From assembly GCF_023611505.1 (NCBI RefSeq), contig NZ_CP097843.1, forward strand, positions 1,364,001 to 1,428,000: a stretch of 64,000 bases of DNA, written 5' to 3'. Under the pieces are notes generated by a model, which worked only from the letters and a program-made list of their open reading frames with translations, did no database searches and was not told the DNA's origin. The position numbers and the translations under genes are program-made. This document shows positions 36,809-45,457 of this stretch, in pieces. Source of the stretch: Streptococcus oralis. GTDB taxonomy: Bacteria > Bacillota > Bacilli > Lactobacillales > Streptococcaceae. How positions within the stretch are numbered: the first letter of the stretch is position 1; each line of letters begins with the position of its first letter.

Positions 36809-36965
36809 TTTAATTCCTTAATTTTTTATTTTAAACCCAATAGATAGAAAACTTTAACCTTGCTAGCCTTTGTTATAAAAAGTTTTATGACGTATTATCT
36901 AGCGGGATAGAGTAGTACATTTATATATAATTGTTAGCTCTCTGAAAAATAGTATATCAATTAAA

Positions 36966-36987
36966 AAAATTTAAGTCAAGAAAAATT
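36966..36987. promoter_or_regulatory. Possible PsaR site upstream of prtA
   Basis: Minus strand TTTTTCTTGACTTAAATTT resembles the PsaR operator as I remember it (core CTTGACTTAA). It lies about 160 bp before the prtA start. Confidence 0.45.
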
Positions 36988-37002
36988 AACACGCATTAAT
37001 TT

Positions 37003-37026
37003 ATTTTTTAATGTACATTAAAAAAT
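37003..37026. promoter_or_regulatory. 24-bp perfect palindrome upstream of prtA
   Basis: ATTTTTTAATGT followed by its exact reverse complement. Unassigned; candidate operator. The rest of 36809-37160 is AT-rich and shows no gene. Confidence 0.5.
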
Positions 37027-37163
37027 ATAAACCCAAAACTTTTGTAGTTAACTGAAATACATTATCAGCACATTCACACCATCAAAAATAGTATCAATCA
37101 ACTGGAATAATTACCAAAATCTCAAAAAGGGGTATGGATAGAATTTATGCCTTAATAAACATG

Positions 37164-37197
37164 CAAAAACAACCGCTATAATTTTCAACGGTTGTTT
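37164..37197 (-). terminator. Terminator of the ABC-2 exporter operon
   Basis: ACAACCG (with its partner CGGTTGT) forms a hairpin; on the minus strand it is followed by TTTTT. Confidence 0.8.
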
Positions 37198-37237
37198 GTA
37201 ACATATTTAATTTTCAACTCTCATCCTATTTTATATC

Positions 37238-38023
37238 TTAAGAACCCGCACTTTCGTAAGCGTCCAAGCCCCTGTCCCAGAGTTTTAGAGAAATAACAAA
37301 GAAAACAAGGGAAATCAAAATCAACCCACCAATGTTAAAGAGCCCGTCTTTGTCCTGCAAGAAATAGCTGGCAGGATAGTAGGCTGTAAAGGCGAAAGGT
37401 ACGATAAAGCTAATTAACCAACGAAGGACCGAATTGTAAATGGAAATCGGATACTTGGCAAAGTCATTAAACATATAAAAAATGTAAATCATGGCGCCTG
37501 ACTGCTTGGTCCAAAAAGCGATACTGGCAGTCGCGATTTTCAGGGAAGTATAGATCAAGGTCGCAAAAGGAATACAGACTAGAAAAATCAGGAATTTTGG
37601 AAGAGTCCAAGCAATGCTAGACACTGTGGTCGCTAACAAAATGCCACCGACCAATAGTTCGCCCAAGGCATCAATCTGAAAGGTCTCGACCAGAATGTGA
37701 AAGAGCGGATTGATAGGACGAGTCAGATACTTATCAAACTCTCCCTTTCGGACTAAGCGCTGCCCCAGTGCCCAGAGATTATCAAAAAAGAGATGGTCCA
37801 ATCCCTTGGGAATCAAAGAAAATCCATAGATAAAGGCAATCTCTTGAAAGCTCCAACCTTCTAGGGATGGAATATGTTGAAAGATGACATTGAGAAACAA
37901 GAGGTTCAAGCCTTGGGTCAGGAAAACACCTAACACACCAACCACAAAATCAACCTTGTACTCCATGATTTGTTTGATGTATTGTCTGATAAAAATCAGA
38001 TGCATGCGTTGATATTTTTTCAT
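37238..38023 (-). CDS. ABC-2 type exporter permease (second)
   Basis: 261 residues with six hydrophobic helices and a short cytoplasmic start (MKKYQRMHLIFIRQYIKQIMEY). This matches the DUF990/ABC-2 permease family, where two different permeases pair with one ATPase. Last gene of the three-gene unit, 1 bp after the first permease. Substrate unknown. Confidence 0.82.
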   Translation of the reverse strand: MKKYQRMHLIFIRQYIKQIMEYKVDFVVGVLGVFLTQGLNLLFLNVIFQHIPSLEGWSFQEIAFIYGFSLIPKGLDHLFFDNLWALGQRLVRKGEFDKYLTRPINPLFHILVETFQIDALGELLVGGILLATTVSSIAWTLPKFLIFLVCIPFATLIYTSLKIATASIAFWTKQSGAMIYIFYMFNDFAKYPISIYNSVLRWLISFIVPFAFTAYYPASYFLQDKDGLFNIGGLILISLVFFVISLKLWDRGLDAYESAGS

Positions 38024-38024
38024 A

Positions 38025-38843
38025 CTAACCTCCCTGAATGGTGATGAATGACTGGACTCGTTTCCAAATCAGCTGAGATAAGCCCATCATCACTAAGAGC
38101 CAGAAAAACTGTAGCAAGAGTGCCTGAAGAATCTGACTGGCATCGTATTTCCCAACAATGATCATGACTGGAGTGTAGATCAAAGATGAGAAAGGCAAGA
38201 AGGAGAGAATAGCTGAAACAATCTTTGGAAAGAAAGCCAAGGGAATCAAACTTCCAGACATAAAGGCCACTATGGAAGTCTTGAGTAGATTAGAGCCCCA
38301 TAAATTTTTAAATACAAAGGCTGAAAATCCAAAGCAGATATTAAAGAAAAAGTTAATCAGATAAGCCAGAGTTAAGCTAAAAAGATAAAGGACAGGTAAT
38401 CCCAGCACTTCTACCATCCCTTGCCCAGATAAGATTTTCATCAAGACAATCACACTCAAGAAAGGAAGTCCGACACTGACAAAAATCAACCACTTAGAGC
38501 CAAGCTCGGTGAAGAGATATGAGGCCGCAAAATGCACTGGTCTCAACAAGCGCATGATAATGGAACCATCCTTGACCTCCTCCCCAATCATAAAGGACGA
38601 ATCTGACCTAGTCAGAAGATTAGTCACAAAACTCATGATGATGTAGAGGGTGATATCTGCCATACTAAAGTCTTGAATCAAGGACTCCTGTGAGGAATCA
38701 AAGACCGCCTTCCAGAGATAGAAAGCGACAAAGGCCCCCATGACATCGCCAATCCGATAAAGAATAAAGTTGACTCGATAGGTAATCAACTCCTGAACCC
38801 CTGCATTGATAAAGGGTTTATAACGTCTCCACAATTTGACCAT
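38025..38843 (-). CDS. ABC-2 type exporter permease (first)
   Basis: 272 residues from the ATG at 38843 with AAAGGAG before it; the frame to 38885 lies inside the ATPase gene. Six helices, N-terminal MVKLWRRYKPFINAGVQELI as in the DUF990-type permease. It starts 1 bp after the ATPase stop codon. Forms a heteromeric exporter with its neighbours. Confidence 0.83.
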   Translation of the reverse strand: MVKLWRRYKPFINAGVQELITYRVNFILYRIGDVMGAFVAFYLWKAVFDSSQESLIQDFSMADITLYIIMSFVTNLLTRSDSSFMIGEEVKDGSIIMRLLRPVHFAASYLFTELGSKWLIFVSVGLPFLSVIVLMKILSGQGMVEVLGLPVLYLFSLTLAYLINFFFNICFGFSAFVFKNLWGSNLLKTSIVAFMSGSLIPLAFFPKIVSAILSFLPFSSLIYTPVMIIVGKYDASQILQALLLQFFWLLVMMGLSQLIWKRVQSFITIQGG

Positions 38844-38844
38844 C

Positions 38845-39837
38845 TTAGAGCTCCTTTCGGTAGAAGCGACGGATAATATCCTCAATATCCGTATCCATCA
38901 TCTTCAAATCGCGAATCTCAAAATCAGACAGGGTTTGCTTGATAATATCAGCCGACTGGTAGCGGGAACTATCGAATTCAATATTGAGGCTATTTCCTTG
39001 TCTATCAATGGTCATATCAGGCAGGCCTTCATAGTGAGAAAGGAGATGACTTTGACCCGGTAGCAGTTCAAAGGAAAGTGTCTTCATCTTACCAAAGGTT
39101 TCCTTGAGCTGGCTAACCGTTCCATCAAAAATCTCCTGCCCCTTATCAATCATGAAAATCCGATCACAGAGCTGCTCAATATCACTCAGATCGTGAGTAG
39201 TCAAGAGAATGGTAGTCTCTTCCTCCTGATTGATCTGGGTAATAGCCCGACGAATGTTATCCTTGACCGACACATCCAAACCAATGGTCGGCTCATCTAA
39301 AAAGAGAACCTTGGGATTGTGGAGCAAGGAAGCTGCAATATCCGCCCGCATCCGTTGCCCAAGTGAAAGAGTTCGCACGGGGTCCTTGATAAATTCCTTC
39401 AAATCCAAGACTTCATTCAAAAAATCCATGCGTTTATGAAAGAGCGAGTCCGGCACATCGTATATCTCTTTCAAAACCGTGTAGGTCTCTTGCAGTGCCA
39501 AATCCCACCATAGCTGGGTGCGTTGTCCAAAGACAACCCCAATATCCTTGACATAGTCTTGGCGATTGTCCTGTGGAATCTTGCCATTAATCCGACAAAA
39601 ACCAGATGTCGGTTTTAAAATTCCTGTCAGCATTTTGATAGTTGTCGACTTCCCAGCACCATTAGCTCCGATAAAGCCTAAAATTTGGCCTTTTGGAACT
39701 TCAAAGGTCAAATCTTTAACCGCTTTAAAGGTTTGCTTTTCAGGGTGAATAAAAGAGCGCAAAGCCCCCTTTAACCCCGGCTCCTTTACTGTCTTCACAA
39801 AATTTTTCTGAAGATGTTCCACTTCTATCATTGCCAT
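38845..39837 (-). CDS. ABC exporter ATPase
   Basis: 330 residues. Walker A GANGAGKST, signature LSLGQRMRA (with the Q and R typical of this group), Walker B VLFLDEPTIGLD and an H-loop LTTHDLSD. The C-terminal third (about 240-330) is the regulatory extension found in DrrA/NatA-type exporters. First of ATPase-permease-permease. Substrate unknown; similar sets in streptococci are annotated only as multidrug or lipid exporters. Confidence 0.9.
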   Translation of the reverse strand: MAMIEVEHLQKNFVKTVKEPGLKGALRSFIHPEKQTFKAVKDLTFEVPKGQILGFIGANGAGKSTTIKMLTGILKPTSGFCRINGKIPQDNRQDYVKDIGVVFGQRTQLWWDLALQETYTVLKEIYDVPDSLFHKRMDFLNEVLDLKEFIKDPVRTLSLGQRMRADIAASLLHNPKVLFLDEPTIGLDVSVKDNIRRAITQINQEEETTILLTTHDLSDIEQLCDRIFMIDKGQEIFDGTVSQLKETFGKMKTLSFELLPGQSHLLSHYEGLPDMTIDRQGNSLNIEFDSSRYQSADIIKQTLSDFEIRDLKMMDTDIEDIIRRFYRKEL

Positions 39838-40070
39838 AAATCTCTCCCTATAGCAAGGAATAGCAACATTGTATTTTTGACTACAAATATCTAAATCCTT
39901 ACTTTCTACACCTTTTCAATATTATTACAGAAGGCTTTATACCAACCTATTATAGTCCAATAAAAACCAGAATGCAAGCGTTTGCCTATAGATTATGAAA
40001 TTAGAGATTTCCCTCTTAAAATAATAGTTTTAATCAAAAATTCTGGTTTGATAATTTCCCTAGAACACCA

Positions 40071-40097
40071 AAAAAACCCACCCAATGGGCAGGTTCT
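40071..40097 (-). terminator. fba terminator
   Basis: Minus strand ACCTGCCC pairs with GGGTGGGT and is followed by TTTTTTT. 39838-40070 shows nothing else that I can support. Confidence 0.85.
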
Positions 40098-40117
40098 GTA
40101 TGTATTGTTCAGCTAGA

Positions 40118-40999
40118 TTAAGCTTTACCTTCTGAACCGAATACGTCGATACGTTCTTCAACAGCTTCTGTAATTGCTTCGAAACCTGGTTTCAAGAATT
40201 TACGTGGGTCAAAGAGTTTCTTCTTATCGTATTCTGCTTCGTTTGCTTCGTATTCAGCAACAAATTTACGAGTTGCGTTAGCAAATGCGATTTGGCATTC
40301 AGTATTAACGTTAACTTTCGCAACACCAAGTTTGATAGCTGCTTGGATTTGGTCATCAGGAATACCTGAACCACCATGCAATACGATTGGGAAGCCTGGA
40401 ACTGCTTCTGTCAATTTTTGCAAGTGATCAAGGTGAAGACCTTTCCAGTTTGCTGGGTAAGGACCGTGGATGTTACCGATACCAGCTGCCAAGAAGTCAA
40501 TACCAGTTGCAACCATTGCTTTAGCATCTTCAATTGGAGCCAATTCGCCATCACCAATGATTCCGTCTTCTTCACCACCGATAGTACCAACTTCAGCTTC
40601 TACTGATACGCCGTTTGCATGGGCAAATTCTACAACTTTACGAGCTTTTTCAAGGTTTTCTTCAACTGGAAGGTGTGAACCGTCAAACATAACTGAAGTA
40701 TAACCAACTCGGATACATTCAAGTGCATCTTCATAATGACCATGGTCAAGGTGAATAGCAACTGGTACAGTAATTCCCATTGATTCTACAAGGTTTTCGA
40801 TGAGAAGTTTACATACTTTGTAACCACCCATGTATTTAGCAGCACCCATTGAAGTTTGGATCAAAACTGGAGCTTTTTTAGCTTCTGCTGCACGCAGGAT
40901 AGCTTGAGTCCACTCAAGGTTGTTTGTGTTAAATCCACCAACTGCATAACCGTTGTCACGAGCTGCTTGGACAAATTTTTCTGCTGAAACGATTGCCAT
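40118..40999 (-). CDS. fba: Class II fructose-bisphosphate aldolase
   Basis: Zinc-dependent aldolase of glycolysis, splitting fructose 1,6-bisphosphate. 293 residues. The metal-binding stretch AIHLDHGHYEDALECI is at about 82-97, and later motifs include EAEVGTIGGEEDG, GIGNIHGPYP (second His ligand) and VLHGGSGIPDDQI (third His). Strong, regular codon use typical of a highly expressed gene. Single gene with its own terminator. Confidence 0.98.
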   Translation of the reverse strand: MAIVSAEKFVQAARDNGYAVGGFNTNNLEWTQAILRAAEAKKAPVLIQTSMGAAKYMGGYKVCKLLIENLVESMGITVPVAIHLDHGHYEDALECIRVGYTSVMFDGSHLPVEENLEKARKVVEFAHANGVSVEAEVGTIGGEEDGIIGDGELAPIEDAKAMVATGIDFLAAGIGNIHGPYPANWKGLHLDHLQKLTEAVPGFPIVLHGGSGIPDDQIQAAIKLGVAKVNVNTECQIAFANATRKFVAEYEANEAEYDKKKLFDPRKFLKPGFEAITEAVEERIDVFGSEGKA

Positions 41000-41138
41000 T
41001 TGTCAGGCCTCCTATATATTTTTTGGGACATCCCATTTACATTGTTCATTTTATCACTTTTTGACAAAAAAAGCTAGTTTTTCCCATACTTTAGATTGAA
41101 TTTCTTCCAACTCAATCAATGTAAACCCTTTCTTTCCC

Positions 41139-42467
41139 TTAGTCTTGATCGACTTTAGGATAAGACATGAAGAAGGTCAAACGATCATCTTGCATCTCAA
41201 AATGATAAGGTAATTTCTCGTGTTCTAATAAACTTTTGACCACAAAGAGCCCCATTCCTGAACCCTTGGCCTTGCGACTAGCATTTTCAGAAAAAGACTG
41301 GGCCAGTTTTTCTTGTTCTTCAGAACTACAGCTATTCTCGATAAAGAGTTCTCCTTCTCTCTCCCCGATGCGAACCAGACCACCTGGAGTAGAGTGCTTG
41401 ATAGCATTGCTGATGAGATTCGATAGGATTAGTTTCATGACAGATGGGTTTATATAAGCCTGCTGATGAGTTAGGCTAATTTCTACATGAAGTTCTCTCT
41501 CCTTGGCGAGCAAAGCATAATCTGTGACCAGACTTTGCGTCATCTGAAGGAGCTCAACCTCTTCTTTCTCGTCTCGCAATTCCTGCACAGAAGAAAGAGA
41601 CAATATCTGGAGAACGTGGTGACTGAGGTCATCCACAATCCCCAAGGCAACTCCAAGATAGTGGTCTCTATCCTTATAACGACCGATATTTTCTTTCATA
41701 TTTTCGATTAGGATTTTGAGACTAGCCAGAGGTGTTTTCAATTCATGAGAAGCCCCTCGTAGAAATTCGACCTTCATCTTCTCCAGCTGGAGAATAGCTT
41801 CATTTTTCTCATGCAAGTCCGCAATAACAGTCAGAAGATGCTGGTAAAGGCTATTGATTTGTTCCTTGAGATCACCTATCTCATCCTTAGAATCCACGCG
41901 CAAACGTACTTGATCATCCAGATCCATCATCCGACGGGTCACCCGCTTGATTTCCAAAATCGGGGCAACAATGGTCCGAGCATAGATATAGGCTACCAAG
42001 AGGGAAATCAGAAAGGATGCCAACAAGGTATAGGGGAGAAACTGAAGACTAATCTGCTCTGCTTCCTTTTGCAAATCCATGGACGCTAGAAACTGGAGAG
42101 TCATAGTTCCACCATCTTGCGTTTTTACCTCGCGTTCTTCAATGAAGAGTGAAGTTGTCTGACGAGCTGTATCTAATGGAAAATTATCCTTAACCTCTAA
42201 CTTGTCCTCAGTCATCTCACCCTTAACAGATCCTTTGATATCACTGGTCTGGGAATACAAGTCTAACACTTGCTCAATACTCTGCCTATCCTTTCCGTCA
42301 AGGGACTGGGCAATGGCTGTCGCTTTCTGGCCAATGGTTTCCTGACGATGACTTAGATAAGTTGATGGAAAGAGAAAATAAATGGCTAAATGAAGACAAA
42401 TAACCAGAACACTAAAAATCGAGAAGGTGTAGATAAATATTTTAGTAAATAGACCTGTTCGTTTCAT
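41139..42467 (-). CDS. vncS: Sensor histidine kinase VncS
   Basis: 442 residues: transmembrane helices at about 12-32 and 143-163 flanking an extracellular sensor domain, and a HAMP region (about 164-216). H-box GASHELKTPLASL has the phosphoacceptor His near 241; N-box LILSNLISNAIKHSTPGG and G-box GSGMGLFVVKSL follow. Partner of VncR, which it overlaps by 4 bp. In pneumococcus this pair was reported to affect vancomycin tolerance and, in later work, host-factor sensing; those claims are disputed. Confidence 0.94.
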   Translation of the reverse strand: MKRTGLFTKIFIYTFSIFSVLVICLHLAIYFLFPSTYLSHRQETIGQKATAIAQSLDGKDRQSIEQVLDLYSQTSDIKGSVKGEMTEDKLEVKDNFPLDTARQTTSLFIEEREVKTQDGGTMTLQFLASMDLQKEAEQISLQFLPYTLLASFLISLLVAYIYARTIVAPILEIKRVTRRMMDLDDQVRLRVDSKDEIGDLKEQINSLYQHLLTVIADLHEKNEAILQLEKMKVEFLRGASHELKTPLASLKILIENMKENIGRYKDRDHYLGVALGIVDDLSHHVLQILSLSSVQELRDEKEEVELLQMTQSLVTDYALLAKERELHVEISLTHQQAYINPSVMKLILSNLISNAIKHSTPGGLVRIGEREGELFIENSCSSEEQEKLAQSFSENASRKAKGSGMGLFVVKSLLEHEKLPYHFEMQDDRLTFFMSYPKVDQD

Positions 42468-43120
42468 TTTCGCTCCAATTTATAACCAACATTGCGCACA
42501 GTGAGGATACAATCCAAGTCTAGTTTTTTCCGCAGTTCTTTGATATAGACATCAATAACACGGTCAAAGGGGACCTCATCTGTCGCCTTCCAGACAGCAT
42601 CGATAATCTGAGAACGAGTCAAGGCCCGTCCTTCATTTTTCACCAGATAGTCCAAAATTTCCAGCTCTTTAGCATTGATAGCGACTTCCCCACCTGCTAG
42701 GCTTGCACTGTAGCTCTCAAAGTCCACCTTGGTATCCTTATAGGAGAAGATTCGTCCCGTATCGTAATAGCGCTTGAAAATCGCGTCCACCCTCACTTTT
42801 AAGAGGGAGAGGGAGAAGGGTTTTTCCAGATATCCGTCTGCCAGAGAAGCAAAAGCACTCATCTTGTATTCCTCATCCTGAAAGGCAGTCAACATCAAAA
42901 CAGGAACCTGACTGGTTTTACGAATATCAGCTAGAACTTCTAAACCATTTAGTTTAGGCATCTGGATATCCAGCAGTACTAGAGCAACCTCATAGCTGGA
43001 AAATTTTTCCAGAGCCTCCTGACCATCTGCTGCTTCAATGGTTTCATAACCACAATCCGTCAAATAGTCACTGATCCCCTCACGGATCATCTCCTCATCT
43101 TCTACAATTAAAATTTTCAT
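42464..43120 (-). CDS. vncR: Response regulator VncR (OmpR family)
   Basis: 218 residues. Receiver domain with acidic pocket (EDEE at 7-10), phosphoacceptor Asp51 in LLDIQMPKLNG and Lys100 in LEKPF. C-terminal winged-helix DNA-binding domain from about 125, recognition helix near VPFDRVIDVYIKELRKK. First gene of vncRS. A hairpin CCTTGATA/TATCAAGG and a TAAAAT lie upstream, so it may have its own promoter rather than only reading through from vex3. Confidence 0.94.
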   Translation of the reverse strand: MKILIVEDEEMIREGISDYLTDCGYETIEAADGQEALEKFSSYEVALVLLDIQMPKLNGLEVLADIRKTSQVPVLMLTAFQDEEYKMSAFASLADGYLEKPFSLSLLKVRVDAIFKRYYDTGRIFSYKDTKVDFESYSASLAGGEVAINAKELEILDYLVKNEGRALTRSQIIDAVWKATDEVPFDRVIDVYIKELRKKLDLDCILTVRNVGYKLERK

Positions 43121-43210
43121 AGAAAAAACGTTTCACATTCCTTTAAATTTCTTGTTAATCTTTCTATTTTACCTTGATAAGACCTCTTCCTATCAAGGCA
43201 AAATAGATAA

Positions 43211-43262
43211 AAATGCTACCTATATTATACCCCATTTAGGGGAGAATAGGTAGCAAGTTTTT
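43211..43262 (-). terminator. Terminator-like hairpin between vex3 and vncR
   Basis: GCTACCTAT and ATAGGTAGC flank an inner hairpin CCCC/GGGG; TTTTTATC follows on the minus strand. It may limit read-through from vex123 into vncRS. Confidence 0.75.
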
Positions 43263-44641
43263 TATTCGCTATCGAGCAAGAGTTCTTTTGGTTGTTTTCT
43301 AAGGAGATTGCTTGAAGCAAGTGCCATAACAAGAACGACTAGAACTAAAGCAAGGACAAAGACGATGATAAAGTCTGATGTCTGAATGGAAATGTCTAGG
43401 CTCGACAAGGTCTTGCTAAAGCCATCTACTTCAGCACCTCCACCAAGGTTAGAAGCCTGTGCTGCCTTACTTGCTTGCTTGGCAACACCTGAAGTAACAT
43501 TGGCAAGGACGGTGTTTCCGATTGCACGAGCTGTATAGTTGGCTAGGAAGTAAGCAGAAACGAGAGCAGGGATGGCAATCAGGATAGATTCGGTGATGAA
43601 TTGCCCCAAGATACTTGCCTGCTTGAGACCGATAGAGAGGAGAATTCCCACTTCCTTGCGACGGGCGTTGATCCAAAGACTGAGCAAGAGTGCAAGGAGA
43701 AGGACTGAGAAGCTCAAGCTACCCCAGAAGAGAAGATTGGCCATCTTGTACATACCAGAGATGGATTGCTCTAGAGCTGGGTAGTTAGAGGAGCTCTTCA
43801 CAAGTGTGTAGCTCTTCCAGTTAATACCACTGATACCATTCAACTCTTTCATGACGTCATCCAAGTTCTTGTCTGCTGTTACAAAGAAGGTTGCGTCCCC
43901 ATAAATAGCTGTATCTTCTGTGTATCCATAAAGTTTTGCAGCAGTGTGAATGTCTGTGATAGCTGTGTTTTCATAGAGTTCTTGTGAATAGGTTACTGCC
44001 GACTTATTGTGACCATCAAAGAGTCCCTTGATTGTCACTTCAACTGTTTCCTTGGCTCCTTTTTCATTGTCTGCATCATAGATATTGGAGTCCAATTTGA
44101 CCTTATCTCCGACTTTCCAACCGTGTTTAGCTGCCAAGTCCTTATGCATGAGAATCTTGTCTTTGTCATCGTTGGTTAGGTGCTCACCTTCAACCAGCTT
44201 ATATGAGCCAGAGACAAACTTATCTTCTTTAGAGGAGTCATTGACACCTGTAATCATCAAACTGCTTCCAAACCGTTTGGCACGATCTGCAGTGAGATTT
44301 TTCTTGGTTTCTGGCGTTTCGATAAGGTCATATCCAGTCAAATCTCCGATAGCGTTGATACGTTTAACATAAGACTCGATGGCCTTATTTTCAGTGATTT
44401 TTTTGATATCCTCACCCTTGATATTCCCAGCACCACGTGGCGTTCCTTGATTGACGCGACGATTGATTTGCATGGAGAAGCTATTGGTGATATTTTTAAA
44501 GGTCTCCTGAGAAGCCTTGGCAGTAGCTCCTTTGATCGACAAGCCGACCAAACTCAAGCTCGCCATGAGGAGAATAATCAGGAAGATAACAATCGATTTG
44601 AAAAACTTCCTTGTAACATAGGCAAATGCGTTGTGTAACAT
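43262..44641 (-). CDS. vex3: FtsX-like ABC permease Vex3
   Basis: 459 residues: one N-terminal helix (about 16-37), a large extracellular domain, and three C-terminal helices (about 305-330, 350-370, 425-445), the MacB/FtsX-type topology. It and Vex1 would form a heteromeric exporter with the ATPase Vex2. Follows vex2 by about 50 bp. Substrate unknown. Confidence 0.92.
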   Translation of the reverse strand: MLHNAFAYVTRKFFKSIVIFLIILLMASLSLVGLSIKGATAKASQETFKNITNSFSMQINRRVNQGTPRGAGNIKGEDIKKITENKAIESYVKRINAIGDLTGYDLIETPETKKNLTADRAKRFGSSLMITGVNDSSKEDKFVSGSYKLVEGEHLTNDDKDKILMHKDLAAKHGWKVGDKVKLDSNIYDADNEKGAKETVEVTIKGLFDGHNKSAVTYSQELYENTAITDIHTAAKLYGYTEDTAIYGDATFFVTADKNLDDVMKELNGISGINWKSYTLVKSSSNYPALEQSISGMYKMANLLFWGSLSFSVLLLALLLSLWINARRKEVGILLSIGLKQASILGQFITESILIAIPALVSAYFLANYTARAIGNTVLANVTSGVAKQASKAAQASNLGGGAEVDGFSKTLSSLDISIQTSDFIIVFVLALVLVVLVMALASSNLLRKQPKELLLDSE

Positions 44642-44691
44642 AGGTGTCCTTTCTAGATTTGATTTAATAATTCTATCAAAACAAGCTCATC

Positions 44692-45339
44692 TTATTTTGT
44701 TGTATTGCGAGTTTCAGTCAGTTTCTTGTCCTTCAATTCAAGTGTAATATCTGACGCTTGTGCCACTTCTTTACTGTGGGTGACGACGATCACACATTTA
44801 CCTGTTTTCTCAGCAAGTGACTTGAGCAATTCGATAATATCTCCAGCAGTTTTAGGGTCCAGATTTCCTGTTGGCTCATCAGCAAGAATAACTGGAGCTT
44901 CTGATACCAAACTGCGAGCAATAGCAACACGTTGCTGTTGACCACCTGATAACTGGAGAACGTTCCGCTTGATCTGACTTTCATCCAAACCAAGTTCAAG
45001 AAGTGTATCCTTGCTTGCTTTTTTGTTGACCAAGCGGATATTTTCCAGCGGAGAAAGATAATCTATCAAGTTATAATTTTGAAAGACCAGGGAAATATGG
45101 TGCATACGATGGTAAGAATATCCCTTGTTCCGAATGTCCTCTCCTTGGAAAAGGATAGAACCTTCAACAGGACTATCTAGACCAGCCAGTAGGGACAAGA
45201 GAGTGGATTTCCCTGCTCCTGACTCACCAATGATACTATAAAATTTTCCGGGTTCAAAATTATACTTGATCTGATATAAAACTGCCTCAGCAGTGTTCTT
45301 ATAACGGTAGGTAACATCTTGCAATTGTAATAAAGTCAT
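44692..45339 (-). CDS. vex2: ABC transporter ATPase Vex2
   Basis: 215 residues. Walker A GESGAGKST, signature LSGGQQQRVAIARSL, Walker B VILADEPTGNLD and H-loop VTHS, the MacB/LolD type that pairs with FtsX-like permeases. Starts after a BOX element that separates it from vex1. Confidence 0.95.
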   Translation of the reverse strand: MTLLQLQDVTYRYKNTAEAVLYQIKYNFEPGKFYSIIGESGAGKSTLLSLLAGLDSPVEGSILFQGEDIRNKGYSYHRMHHISLVFQNYNLIDYLSPLENIRLVNKKASKDTLLELGLDESQIKRNVLQLSGGQQQRVAIARSLVSEAPVILADEPTGNLDPKTAGDIIELLKSLAEKTGKCVIVVTHSKEVAQASDITLELKDKKLTETRNTTK

Positions 45340-45352
45340 GATTTCTCCTTCT

Positions 45353-45457
45353 TATACTCAATGAAAATCAAAGAGCAAACTAGGAAGCTAGCTGCAGGCT
45401 GTACTTGAGTACGGCAAAGCGAAGCTGACGCGGTTTGAAGAGATTTTCGAAGAGTAT
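45353..45457 (-). repeat. BOX element inside the vex operon
   Basis: About 105 bp, boxA plus boxC without boxB. The boxA end reaches the vex1 stop codon (stop TAA at 45457-45459), and the boxC end comes 14 bp before vex2's start codon. Confidence 0.88.
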
